64,000 nucleotides of DNA, from NCBI RefSeq assembly GCF_014651075.1, contig NZ_BMWE01000001.1, positions 434,001 to 498,000 on the forward strand. The letters are read 5' to 3'. Position numbers and translations under genes: made by a program. Below the pieces are notes generated by a model. That model did no database searches. It saw only the letters and a list, made by a program, of their open reading frames with translations, and was not told the DNA's origin. Position 1 is the stretch's first letter, and each line of letters starts with the position of its first letter. This document shows, piece by piece, positions 1-8,901 of this stretch. Origin of the DNA: Streptomyces djakartensis (GTDB lineage: Bacteria; Actinomycetota; Actinomycetes; Streptomycetales; Streptomycetaceae).

Positions 1-1
1 G

Positions 2-667
2 CGGCTGCGGGAGCAGGCGACCGAACTGCACGACCGGCACGGCATCGAGGCGGAGGTGCTGACGGCCGACCTGGCGCAGGACAAGGGCATCGAGACGGTG
101 GCCGGCCGGCTCGGCGACCGGAGGAACCCCGTCGACCTCCTGGTCAACAACGCCGGATTCGGCAACAAGGGCCGTTATCTCGACGTCCCCATGGCCGACG
201 AGCTGCGGATGCTGAAGGTGCACTGCGAGGCCGTGCTGAGGCTGACGTCGGCGGCGACCGGGGCGATGCGCGAGCGCGGACGCGGCGGTGTCGTCAACGT
301 CGCCTCGGTGGCCGCGTTCGTACCGCGGGGCACCTACGGCGCGTCCAAGGCCTGGGTCGTGCAGTTCACCCAGGGCGCCGCGCGGGACCTGGCCGGCAGC
401 GGCGTACGGCTGATGGCGCTGTGCCCCGGCTTCGTGCGGACCGAGTTCCACGAGCGGGCCGGCATGGGCACGGACAACATCCCGGGCTGGATGTGGCTCG
501 ACGCGGACAAGCTGGTGGCGGCGGCACTGCACGACCTGGCCCGCGGCAAGACGCTGTCCATCCCGGACCCGAGGTACAAGGCGCTGATGGGGGCGACGAA
601 GCTGGTGCCGCGCGGCATGCTCGGGGCCATCTCGTCGAGGACCGGCCGGAAGTACGGGCCGCAGTAG
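2..667 (+). CDS. SDR-family oxidoreductase, 5' end outside the window
   Basis: The reading frame is open from the left edge, so the true start and the N-terminal Rossmann glycine motif lie upstream. The visible part has the classical short-chain dehydrogenase motifs: VNNAGFG after strand beta-4, a serine in NVASVAAF, and YGASKAW, which supplies the catalytic Tyr-Lys pair. The protein should therefore be a cytoplasmic NAD(P)(H)-dependent oxidoreductase, but the substrate cannot be told. The C-terminal region, with a TRKYGPQ-like basic end, resembles SDRs annotated as acting on lipids, which is weak evidence. A strong hairpin follows the stop codon, so this gene probably ends its transcript. 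Confidence 0.9.
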   Translation, partial: RLREQATELHDRHGIEAEVLTADLAQDKGIETVAGRLGDRRNPVDLLVNNAGFGNKGRYLDVPMADELRMLKVHCEAVLRLTSAATGAMRERGRGGVVNVASVAAFVPRGTYGASKAWVVQFTQGAARDLAGSGVRLMALCPGFVRTEFHERAGMGTDNIPGWMWLDADKLVAAALHDLARGKTLSIPDPRYKALMGATKLVPRGMLGAISSRTGRKYGPQ

Positions 668-678
668 GGCAGAGCCGG

Positions 679-713
679 GCCGGTCCGGCCGCGCGGCATG
701 CGGCCGGACCGGC
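679..713 (+). terminator. Strong hairpin after the SDR gene
   Basis: A perfect 14-bp inverted repeat (679-692 and 700-713) with a 7-nt loop begins 12 bp after the SDR stop codon. There is no T-tract, which is usual for Streptomyces terminators. Confidence 0.75.
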
Positions 714-807
714 GGCCTCCCCGGGCCGGAGCCGGGAGGCACCCGGGCGTCCCGCTTGGGATGATGGAGCTGTTCCAGCCGGACCCAGGGGGGCCGGAGG
801 CGAGGCC

Positions 808-1515
808 ATGACCTTCGTACAGCTCATCGAATGCAGGACCAGCCGGCTCGACGAGATGAACCGGCTGATGGACCGGTGGGTCGAGCAGACCAAGGGGAAG
901 CGGACCGCGACGCACAGTGTGGTGGCGACGGACCGCGCCGACGCGTCACACGTCGTCGAGATCGTGGAGTTCCCGTCGTACGAGGAGGCGATGCGGAACT
1001 CCGGGCTTCCGGAGACCGACCGGATCTTCCGGGAGATGGTGGCGCTCTGCGACGAGGAGCCCACCTTCACGGATCTGGACGTGGTGCGGGACGAGCAGCT
1101 GTACGCGGCCACCGTGCGCAGGTTCTTCGAGCTCGCGCCCGGGCAGGGCGCGGCGCCCGCGTTCAACGACGTGTTCATCGAGGACTACCACGACCACGAC
1201 CCCGCCAACCCGCAGGACGTCATCGGGCTGGACGCGCTGCGGCGCGAGGTGGAGGTGTGGCGGGGCGGGTTCGACTTCTCGTTCACCATCGAGGACCAGA
1301 TCGCCCAGGAGGACCGGGTGTGCACCCGGTGGACCTGGAAGGGGCACCACAAGGGCGAGTTCCTGGGGATCCCGCCGACCGGGAAGGACGTCACCATGAC
1401 CGGGACGACCGTCCACCGGTGCACCCCGGACGGCAAGATCGCCGAGGGCTGGTGGCAGTACGACCGGCTGGGGCTGATGCAGCAGCTCGGGGCGTTGGAG
1501 CCTACGGAGCTGTGA
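808..1515 (+). CDS. SnoaL-like polyketide cyclase/ester cyclase domain protein
   Basis: The start ATG is preceded by GGAGG at a spacing of about 7 nt; the frame is open further upstream but that part overlaps the SDR gene. The 235-aa protein seems to have two parts. The first ~95 residues resemble a small dimeric alpha/beta-barrel domain (MTFVQLIECRTSRLDEMNRLMDRW at its start, with FPSYEEAM later). The second part, about residues 100-235, is a SnoaL/NTF2-like fold, shown by YHDHDPANPQD, GLDALRREVEVWRGGF and TGTTVHRCTPDGKIAEGWWQYD, the pattern of ester-cyclase type SnoaL proteins. No signal peptide is seen. The substrate is unknown; in many such proteins no cyclase activity has been shown. Confidence 0.85.
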   Translation: MTFVQLIECRTSRLDEMNRLMDRWVEQTKGKRTATHSVVATDRADASHVVEIVEFPSYEEAMRNSGLPETDRIFREMVALCDEEPTFTDLDVVRDEQLYAATVRRFFELAPGQGAAPAFNDVFIEDYHDHDPANPQDVIGLDALRREVEVWRGGFDFSFTIEDQIAQEDRVCTRWTWKGHHKGEFLGIPPTGKDVTMTGTTVHRCTPDGKIAEGWWQYDRLGLMQQLGALEPTEL

Positions 1516-1538
1516 CCTCGGGCCGTGGTGGCCGCCGG

Positions 1539-1567
1539 GCCCGTCCTCGGGTGAGCCGGGGACGGGC
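1539..1567. terminator. Bidirectional hairpin between convergent genes
   Basis: A 12-bp inverted repeat with one wobble pair (1539-1550 and 1556-1567) and a 5-nt loop lies between the stop of the SnoaL-like gene and the stop of the convergent yoeB gene. It can serve both. Confidence 0.65.
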
Positions 1568-1576
1568 TCCGGACCG

Positions 1577-1834
1577 TCAGTAGTGGTATCGGGCCTTGAT
1601 GATCACGACCTCCTTCTCGGTGGCCCGGTAGACGAGACGGTGCTCGTCGTCGATCCGGCGCGACCAGTAACCCGACAGGTCGCCCTTCAACGGCTCCGGT
1701 TTGCCGATACCCGTGAAGGGATCCCGCTGGATCTCGCCGATCAGACGGACGAGCTTGCGGAACAGCTTCTTGTCGGCGGCCTGCCAATACAGGAGGTCCT
1801 CCCACCCGGTGGGCCGGAACCGCACGTCCCTCAC
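1577..1834 (-). CDS. yoeB: YoeB-family mRNA interferase toxin
   Basis: The 85-aa protein has the length and pattern of RelE-superfamily toxins of the Txe/YoeB group, which bind the ribosome and cut mRNA in the A site. Residues matching the E. coli YoeB catalytic set are present: Glu47 (KPEPLKGDL), Arg66 (DEHRLVYR), and His84-Tyr85 in the final RYHY. The GTG start overlaps the TGA of the upstream antitoxin gene by 4 nt (GTGA), typical of translational coupling in a toxin-antitoxin operon. With all catalytic residues present it is probably active. Confidence 0.95.
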   Translation of the reverse strand: MRDVRFRPTGWEDLLYWQAADKKLFRKLVRLIGEIQRDPFTGIGKPEPLKGDLSGYWSRRIDDEHRLVYRATEKEVVIIKARYHY

Positions 1835-2109
1835 TCGCTGTCCTCCGCCAGGGCCTCCAGCTCCGCCATGCTCCTGGTGATCACCGGGGTGTCGGCGGCC
1901 TTGTCCGCAGCGACGGCCGCCATCAGGTGGGCGGCATTGGCCGGCGAACGCAGCAGGTAAACGGTCTCCTGCCAGGAACGGAAGTCGTCCGCCGACATCA
2001 GTATGGCGTTGCCGGCCCTGGAAGTGATCTCCACCGGCTCATGGTCGTCGTTGACCTGCTGGATCAGCGGGAAAAGCTTGGCCCGCGCCTCGCTGGCAGT
2101 GATGGACAT
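1831..2109 (-). CDS. yefM: YefM-family antitoxin
   Basis: This 92-aa Phd/YefM-type protein has the N-terminal DNA-binding/dimerisation pattern [19 protein letters not shown] followed by [20 protein letters not shown], then an acidic C-terminal tail expected to wrap around YoeB. The start at 2109 was chosen because GGAGGAG lies just upstream; a longer open frame to 2217 has no ribosome binding site and runs over the operator palindromes. YefM and the YefM-YoeB complex usually repress their own promoter, which fits the inverted repeats at 2127-2176. Confidence 0.95.
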   Translation of the reverse strand: MSITASEARAKLFPLIQQVNDDHEPVEITSRAGNAILMSADDFRSWQETVYLLRSPANAAHLMAAVAADKAADTPVITRSMAELEALAEDSE

Positions 2110-2126
2110 ACCCCTCCTCCACAGAA

Positions 2127-2176
2127 ACTGGTACGGGATGACCGTACCAGTCGGATGGTACAAGTATCCGGTACCA
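2127..2176 (-). promoter_or_regulatory. Palindromic operator of the yefM-yoeB operon
   Basis: A perfect 10-bp inverted repeat with a 5-bp spacer (arms ACTGGTACGG/CCGTACCAGT, 2127-2136 and 2142-2151) is followed by a second, shorter TGGTAC/GTACCA repeat (2156-2161 and 2171-2176). Both lie directly upstream of the yefM ribosome binding site, where autoregulatory sites of this family are found. Confidence 0.75.
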
Positions 2177-2336
2177 GTTGCATGGCCTCTTGCCTCCCGG
2201 ACCGCGGGGTCCCACATCCTGACCGTGTTGCACGCCGACCGCGGAGCGGCAAGAGATCGAGGGACAAGGCGAGGAACCGCAAGGCGGACGGTGCATGGCC
2301 GTGAGCGGCGTGCGCGAGCGGTGCGGCCACCCGTGG

Positions 2337-3386
2337 CTAGTCGCCCCCGCCGCCGCCCCCTCCGTCCCCGCCGCCGTCACCACCGGCCCCTCCCCCGTCG
2401 CCCCCGTCTCCGCCGTCGCTGCCCCAGCCGTCGCCACCGCCGGGTTCGTTGTCGTCGCGGTCCCGGCCGAGGTTGCTGAACCATGGGCGGTCCCAGAGGT
2501 CCTCGTCCGTCTCCCGGCGGCGTTTCACGGCGCGGAATCTGGCCAGGCCGGTCGTGTCGCCGAGGCCGAAGGAGACGGCGACCGCGTGGGCCATGACGGC
2601 GTCCAGGGGGTCGGGGCTCTCGTGGTGCACGTCGGCCAGCGGCAGCAGCACCGAGCCCGGTGGAGGGCCCGGCCACCGCGAGGGGCGGGTCAGCAGCGCG
2701 ACCCGCTGGTCGTCGCGCATCAGGCACGAGCTCTCGGCCTTCTCGCGGCGCAGGGTCCAGTGCCGGTCGGGCAGGCGGATCTCGACCTTGCTCTTGGACT
2801 TGCGCACTTTCTTGCGCAGTTCGAGCCGGGCGGTGAGGTCGCCGACGTACATGACCAAGCCGTTGGCCCGGTCGGCACTGTCGGGACGGTAGCCGTAGGG
2901 GGCTCGCAGGCGTACGGCGGGGGCGTGCGGGCCCCAGACGTCGACACGTACCGAGCGCCGGTCGACGGCGACGGTGACCCGTCCGGCGGGGCCGGGCGCG
3001 TGGCGGCGCGCGATCCACAGCGGTACGCCCTCCGCCTGCGCCCGTGCGGCGAGGTCGGCCACGTGGTCCGGCCCGCCGCACCTGCGCACGGCCAGTTCGC
3101 CCAGCGCGCGGGCGAAGTCGGCGGCCTGGCGGACCTTCAGGGGAGTGGTGGTGCCGGTCACGCGGGTAACCGGGACCACGCCGGGGCCCTGGGGCAGCAT
3201 CCCCAAGGGGCGTTCAGTGCCCCCGCCGCCGAGCCAGCAGCCCCGCAGGAACGCTTCCGCCATGGCGGCGAGGTTCAGCTCGTCCAGCGGGGTCGTCCTG
3301 CCGCCCCTGCGCAGTCCGTCCTCGGTGAGCCGCACCGCCCGCGCCAGCGGGTTGCGGGACCGTTCCCCGTAGAGCACCTGGTTCAT
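2337..3386 (-). CDS. Unknown protein with Gly/Asp low-complexity C-terminal tail
   Basis: I do not recognise this 349-aa protein. Its first ~300 residues look globular and rich in Arg and hydrophobics, without signal peptide or membrane segment. A conserved-looking stretch is NGLVMYVGDLTARLELRKKV followed by a basic KSKSK and IRLPDRHWTLRREKA. The last ~40 residues are almost only Gly and Asp, ending in a run of glycines before a final Asp. An in-frame ATG with a purine-rich stretch upstream supports the start. It stands alone between the toxin-antitoxin pair and the groEL terminator, on the same strand as both. Confidence 0.75.
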   Translation of the reverse strand: MNQVLYGERSRNPLARAVRLTEDGLRRGGRTTPLDELNLAAMAEAFLRGCWLGGGGTERPLGMLPQGPGVVPVTRVTGTTTPLKVRQAADFARALGELAVRRCGGPDHVADLAARAQAEGVPLWIARRHAPGPAGRVTVAVDRRSVRVDVWGPHAPAVRLRAPYGYRPDSADRANGLVMYVGDLTARLELRKKVRKSKSKVEIRLPDRHWTLRREKAESSCLMRDDQRVALLTRPSRWPGPPPGSVLLPLADVHHESPDPLDAVMAHAVAVSFGLGDTTGLARFRAVKRRRETDEDLWDRPWFSNLGRDRDDNEPGGGDGWGSDGGDGGDGGGAGGDGGGDGGGGGGGD

Positions 3387-3472
3387 CCCTGCCCCCTTGT
3401 GATCCGCCTGCTCTGCGGGTAGACCGTCACCGGCCCCGGCGCGGTTCCCTGACCGGTGGAGGAGGACACATG

Positions 3473-3516
3473 GCGAAGGCCCGGCAACCCCCTCTTCCGG
3501 GGTGCCGGGCCTTCGC
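3473..3516 (-). terminator. Terminator of the groES-groEL1 operon
   Basis: A long inverted repeat (3473-3491 and 3499-3516, one bulged base, 7-nt loop) lies about 45 bp after the groEL1 stop on the same strand. The stem is about 18 bp. Confidence 0.85.
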
Positions 3517-3561
3517 TCGGGCTCGGGCGGGCCGACGCCGTCAGCCCTCAGCCGTCATGCC

Positions 3562-5247
<1,686 letters not shown>

Positions 5248-5298
5248 TCATATCGATCGCGGGGGCCAGGGGCGCAGCTCAAAGCAAGGTGGGGTGAA

Positions 5299-5607
5299 TT
5301 ACTTCTCGACGATCGCGAGCACGTCGCGGGCCGAGAGGACGAGGTACTCCTCGCCGTTGTACTTCACCTCGGTGCCGCCGTACTTGCTGTAGAGCACGAC
5401 GTCGCCGACGGAGACGTCGAGCGGAAGACGGTTGCCGTCCTCGAAGCGGCCCGGGCCCACGGCCAGGACGACGCCCTCCTGGGGCTTCTCCTTGGCGGTG
5501 TCCGGGATGACCAGGCCAGAGGCGGTGGTCTGCTCGGCGTCGAGCGGCTGGACCACGATGCGGTCCTCGAGCGGCTTGATGGCAACCTTGGAGCTGGTGG
5601 TCGTCAC
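5299..5607 (-). CDS. groES: 10-kDa co-chaperonin GroES
   Basis: The 102-aa protein has typical GroES features: [19 protein letters not shown] at the start, the mobile loop around [17 protein letters not shown], and [20 protein letters not shown] before the C-terminal strand. It caps the GroEL ring. It is the first gene of the operon, directly downstream of the CIRCE-controlled promoter. Confidence 0.98.
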   Translation of the reverse strand: MTTTSSKVAIKPLEDRIVVQPLDAEQTTASGLVIPDTAKEKPQEGVVLAVGPGRFEDGNRLPLDVSVGDVVLYSKYGGTEVKYNGEEYLVLSARDVLAIVEK

Positions 5608-5706
5608 GATCCGACCTCCCCCTTCGGAGATCTCACGGGGTTAACTGTCTGAGGTGGCGACCAGGTGGATCCGTCGTCGCGGGTGCCGGACCTGCCCGTC
5701 GCTGTG

Positions 5707-5733
5707 TTGGCACTCTCCAGTGGGGAGTGCCAG
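5707..5733 (-). promoter_or_regulatory. CIRCE element (HrcA operator), promoter-distal copy
   Basis: TTGGCACTC-N9-GAGTGCCAG matches the CIRCE consensus TTAGCACTC-N9-GAGTGCTAA except for one changed position in the left arm and two in the right. It lies downstream of the likely transcription start of groES, within the leader. Confidence 0.85.
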
Positions 5734-5738
5734 AGCCG

Positions 5739-5768
5739 AGACTATGACCGTGATTAGCACTCGGTCAA
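5739..5768 (-). promoter_or_regulatory. Promoter of groES-groEL1
   Basis: On the minus strand TTGACC (5763-5768) is followed after 18 bp by TAGTCT (5739-5744). It resembles a vegetative (HrdB-type) promoter, and its -35 region overlaps the second CIRCE element. Confidence 0.65.
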
Positions 5769-5780
5769 GCGGACTGCTAA
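5754..5780 (-). promoter_or_regulatory. CIRCE element (HrcA operator), promoter-overlapping copy
   Basis: TTAGCACTC-N9-GACTGCTAA differs from the consensus by one base in the right arm. It covers the -35 box of the groES promoter, so HrcA binding would block polymerase. Confidence 0.9.
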
Positions 5781-5820
5781 TTGCCGGCGGCGCGTCGGCC
5801 AGGAGTCCGTGTCGCGTACG

Positions 5821-6558
5821 TCAGAGGTAGTCCTCCAGGCGACCCACGCGCAGCCCGCGCTCCCCGATCTCGCGCAGCAGCCGTGCCGTCCGTTCGGTCA
5901 GCGCCGGGGCGGCGGACCCGTCCGACGGCACGGAGACGATGTCACCCGGTCGGAGGGCCGGTGCGCCGCGCGTGTAGGCCAGCTCGCCGTCGGCTCCCAG
6001 GGACGCCCGCCAGAGGACGACCGCCGTGATGCCGCAGTCGGCGGCGGCGCGCAGCGTCGTCGTGTCGTACCTGCCGTGGGGCGGGCGGAGGAGGCGGGGG
6101 CGGACGCCGAACCGGGAGTGGAGTTTGTGCTGCTGGCCGCAGATCTCGGCGTGCTGGCCGGCGTAGGGCAGGCCGCGCAGGGCCGGGTGGTCCAAGGTGT
6201 GGTTCTGGATCGACGCGCCGACCGAGCGGAGCCGGGCGAGGTGTCCGTAGCCGGGTCCCGCGACCGTGTCCGTGAGGAACACGCTGACCGGAAGCCGCCG
6301 TTCGCCGACGAGGCCGGCGAAGCGGGGGTCGCGCCCGGCGCCGTCGTCGTAGGTCAGGAAGACGACCCGGTCGCGGGTGGGGACGTGGTCCGCGACGGGC
6401 GGGAGGCCCGTCCGGTCCCGGTTCCGGGCGTGGTTCGTTGCGTGCGCCGGGGAGCGGCCCCGGCCGTCCGGCTGCGCCCGCCCGTTGTCCGCCGCCGCGC
6501 AACCGGCCAGCAGGATCATCCCCGCGCAGGCCACTGCGGCGTACGACCACCGCCTCAC
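5821..6558 (-). CDS. Polysaccharide deacetylase (NodB-type) lipoprotein, second copy
   Basis: The 245-aa protein begins with a short signal peptide and lipobox (VACAGMILLAGC). The NodB metal-dependent deacetylase motifs are all present: the Asp pair in FLTYDDGAG, the zinc-binding His pair in NHTLDHP, and RPPHGRYD. It should act outside the membrane on N-acetylated polysaccharide such as peptidoglycan or chitin-like polymers. The start is the GTG whose GTGA overlaps the stop of the upstream deacetylase gene; longer in-frame starts lie inside that gene. Its C-terminus (VGRLEDYL) is identical to that of its neighbour, so the pair arose by duplication. Confidence 0.88.
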   Translation of the reverse strand: MRRWSYAAVACAGMILLAGCAAADNGRAQPDGRGRSPAHATNHARNRDRTGLPPVADHVPTRDRVVFLTYDDGAGRDPRFAGLVGERRLPVSVFLTDTVAGPGYGHLARLRSVGASIQNHTLDHPALRGLPYAGQHAEICGQQHKLHSRFGVRPRLLRPPHGRYDTTTLRAAADCGITAVVLWRASLGADGELAYTRGAPALRPGDIVSVPSDGSAAPALTERTARLLREIGERGLRVGRLEDYL

Positions 6559-7478
6559 AGGTAGTCCTCCAGCCGCCCCACCGCGTATCCCTCGGCCGTG
6601 ACCTTGTTCAGGAAGCGGCGGATCATGTCCGGCATCGTGCCCTTCCACTGGCCGCGGCCCCGGAAGTGGGTGAGGACGATGTCGCCCGGACGCAGTGCGC
6701 GGTCCCCCTCGCGGTACTCCCAGTGGTCGGGGAAGACCTCCTGGTTCCAGAGCGGCACGTACTCGATGCCGCAGGACTTGGCGGCGCGCAGGGTCGCCCC
6801 GTCGTAACTGCCGTAGGGCGGGCGGAAGAGGGTGGGGCGGGTGCCGTAGCGCCTCTCGAGGAAACCCTGCATGCCGCAGATCTCGCGCTGCTGCACGCCG
6901 TACGGCAGGTTCCGCAGGTAGCGGTGGCGCAGGGTGTGGTTGTTCAGGACCACTCCCCGGCTCTGCATCCTCTCGAAGTAGCGGTGGTCGTCCTTGACCA
7001 GGTAGCCGCTGAGGAAGGCGCTGTAGGGGATCTCCAGATCGCTCATCATCCGCAGGAACGCGGGGTCCTTCTCGGCACCGTCGTCGATGGTGAGGAAGAC
7101 GACCTTGTCCCGGGTGGGGACCGTGGTGAAGACGGGCGGGAGGTCCAGTCTCCGGTGTCCGTCCACCTCGAAGCCCTCGCGGGTCCTGACCCTCGGCTTC
7201 CTCGCGGGAGCCTGCGGAGCGGTGAACGGGACCTTCCTCAGCCCCCAGTGCCGCGCGGCGGCGACCCGGGCGGCGTGCGCGGCACGCAGCCTGGAGGCGT
7301 AGGAGTCGAGCGCGCGAGCCGCGGGCGCGTCGAGGGGCTGCTGACCGCCGGCCGGGGTGACCCGGTCGCCGCCGCCCTGGGTGCAGCCCGAGGCGATGGC
7401 GGCGAGGGCGAGCACGGCCACGCCGATCCGCACACCACCCCGTGCCCGGCTTTTGTCATTTTGTACTACCGCTCGCAT
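6555..7478 (-). CDS. Polysaccharide deacetylase (NodB-type) lipoprotein, first copy
   Basis: The 307-aa protein begins MRAVVQNDKSRARGG and has a hydrophobic segment ending in a lipobox (LAAIASGC), so it is probably anchored on the outer face of the membrane. NodB motifs: DDGAEKDPAF for the catalytic/metal aspartates, NHTLRHRYL for the histidines, and RPPYGSYD. The 5' half carries an Arg/Ala-rich linker of about 90 residues before the enzyme domain. The start at 7478 is preferred because the longer frame lacks a signal sequence at its head and covers the divergent methyltransferase start. Substrate unknown. Confidence 0.88.
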   Translation of the reverse strand: MRAVVQNDKSRARGGVRIGVAVLALAAIASGCTQGGGDRVTPAGGQQPLDAPAARALDSYASRLRAAHAARVAAARHWGLRKVPFTAPQAPARKPRVRTREGFEVDGHRRLDLPPVFTTVPTRDKVVFLTIDDGAEKDPAFLRMMSDLEIPYSAFLSGYLVKDDHRYFERMQSRGVVLNNHTLRHRYLRNLPYGVQQREICGMQGFLERRYGTRPTLFRPPYGSYDGATLRAAKSCGIEYVPLWNQEVFPDHWEYREGDRALRPGDIVLTHFRGRGQWKGTMPDMIRRFLNKVTAEGYAVGRLEDYL

Positions 7479-7629
7479 GGTGCCGGATCCTCGCAGCCGG
7501 CCGGCCCGGATCCGCCCCGACACCGCGACCGGCGGCACACCGTCCACCGACTGGCCCACACACCTCGTTGAGAAGGCTCCCAAGGGAGGTGCGAGGAACC
7601 CTCGGAACGCCGTGGCCGACAATGAACCG

Positions 7630-8796
7630 GTGAACGACCTCGCCCTCCTCCTCACCCCCGAAGGCCGCGCCCTCCTGGAGGAGGTGCGGGACACCGACCC
7701 GGCGCAGGAGCTGGCCGTCGCGACCCGGTTGCGGCGGGAGCACCCCGCCGAGCTGGTGTCGGCGGCGCTGGGCCAGGCGCGGCTGCGGCAGCGTGCGGTG
7801 GTGAAGTTCGGGGCCGAGGACGCGGAGCGGATGTTCTTCACGCCGAACGGGGTGGAGCAGTCGACCCGGGCGAGCGTGGCGGCCTACCGGGCGCGGCGTT
7901 TCGCGGAGCTGGGCGTGACCTCGGTCGCCGACCTGTGCTGCGGCATCGGGGGTGACGCGATCGCGCTGGCCCGTGCCGGGATCCGGGTGCTGGCCGTGGA
8001 CCGGGACCCGCTGACGGCCGCGGCGGCGCGGGCGAACGCCGAGGCGCTGGGGCTGGCCGGCCTGATCGAGGTGCGGGAGGCGGATGTGACGGAGGTGGAC
8101 ACGGCCGGGTACGACGCCGTGTTCGCCGATCCCGCCAGGCGCGGCGGCCGCGGCCGGATCTTCGACCCGGAGGCGTACTCGCCGCCCCTGTCCTGGGCGG
8201 TGTCCGCCGCCCGTCGCGCGCCCCGGGCCGCCGCGTTGAAGATCGCCCCCGGCGTCCCGCACGAGGCGGTCCCCGAGGACGCCGAGGCCGAGTGGATCTC
8301 CGACGGCGGGGACGTGAAGGAGGCGGTGCTGTGGTTCGGCACCGAGCCGGGGGCGGTGCGGGCCACCCTGCTGCCCGGCCCCCGCACCCTGCTCGCCCGG
8401 GGCCTGCCGGACCCGGACGTCCGCCCGCCCGGCCGTTACCTGTACGAGCCCGACGGTGCCGTCATCCGCGCCCACCTGGTCGCCGAGGCGGCCGAGGAAC
8501 TCGACGGCGGCCTGCTGGACGCGACCATCGCGTACGTCACCTCCGACGCGCTGCGTCCGACCCCGTACGCCACCGCCTACGAGATCACCGACCATCTGCC
8601 CTTCAACGTCAAGAAGCTGAAGGCCCTGCTGCGGGAGCGGGGGGTCGGCAACCTCACGGTGAAGAAGCGGGGCTCGGCGGTCGAGCCGGAGGAGCTCCGC
8701 AAGAAGGTCAAGCCGCAGGGCCCGCACGCGGCCACGGTCTTCCTGACCCGGGTGGCCGGGGCACCGGCGATGCTCATCGGGCACCGCTGCGAGTAG
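7630..8796 (+). CDS. Class I SAM-dependent methyltransferase (THUMP-like C-terminal domain)
   Basis: From the GTG at 7630 the product has 388 residues. A Rossmann-fold methyltransferase core is seen: SVADLCCGIGGDAIALARAG is the SAM-binding glycine motif and VFADPARRGGRGRIF carries a DPPR-like motif IV. The last ~80 residues, with PTPYATAYEITDHLPFNVKK and GNLTVKKRGS, match the THUMP-like domain often fused to such proteins in actinobacteria, suggesting an RNA substrate. The start is uncertain: an in-frame GTG at 7612 is also possible and neither has a strong ribosome binding site. Confidence 0.85.
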   Translation: MNDLALLLTPEGRALLEEVRDTDPAQELAVATRLRREHPAELVSAALGQARLRQRAVVKFGAEDAERMFFTPNGVEQSTRASVAAYRARRFAELGVTSVADLCCGIGGDAIALARAGIRVLAVDRDPLTAAAARANAEALGLAGLIEVREADVTEVDTAGYDAVFADPARRGGRGRIFDPEAYSPPLSWAVSAARRAPRAAALKIAPGVPHEAVPEDAEAEWISDGGDVKEAVLWFGTEPGAVRATLLPGPRTLLARGLPDPDVRPPGRYLYEPDGAVIRAHLVAEAAEELDGGLLDATIAYVTSDALRPTPYATAYEITDHLPFNVKKLKALLRERGVGNLTVKKRGSAVEPEELRKKVKPQGPHAATVFLTRVAGAPAMLIGHRCE

Positions 8797-8830
8797 GGCG
8801 CCCGGCCTCGGCGAGGACCGCGAGGGGTCT

Positions 8831-8843
8831 TCGAAACTTTCGA
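8831..8843. promoter_or_regulatory. CGAA-N3-TTCG palindrome in the convergent gap
   Basis: TCGAAA-C-TTTCGA is a perfect 13-bp palindrome of the same core type as the site between the LacI and GH3 genes. It lies between two convergent genes, where an operator is not expected; its role is unclear. Confidence 0.45.
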
Positions 8844-8901
8844 TCAGGCTGCCGACTCGCTTCGGAGGAGTGGGCAGACATCCGCCCCACCCGTCAATGC
8901 G

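Noticed and set aside
1577..2109. Mobile element carrying the yefM-yoeB pair
   Set aside because: No transposase, integrase, flanking repeats or tRNA attachment site were found nearby, and base composition is not clearly different.
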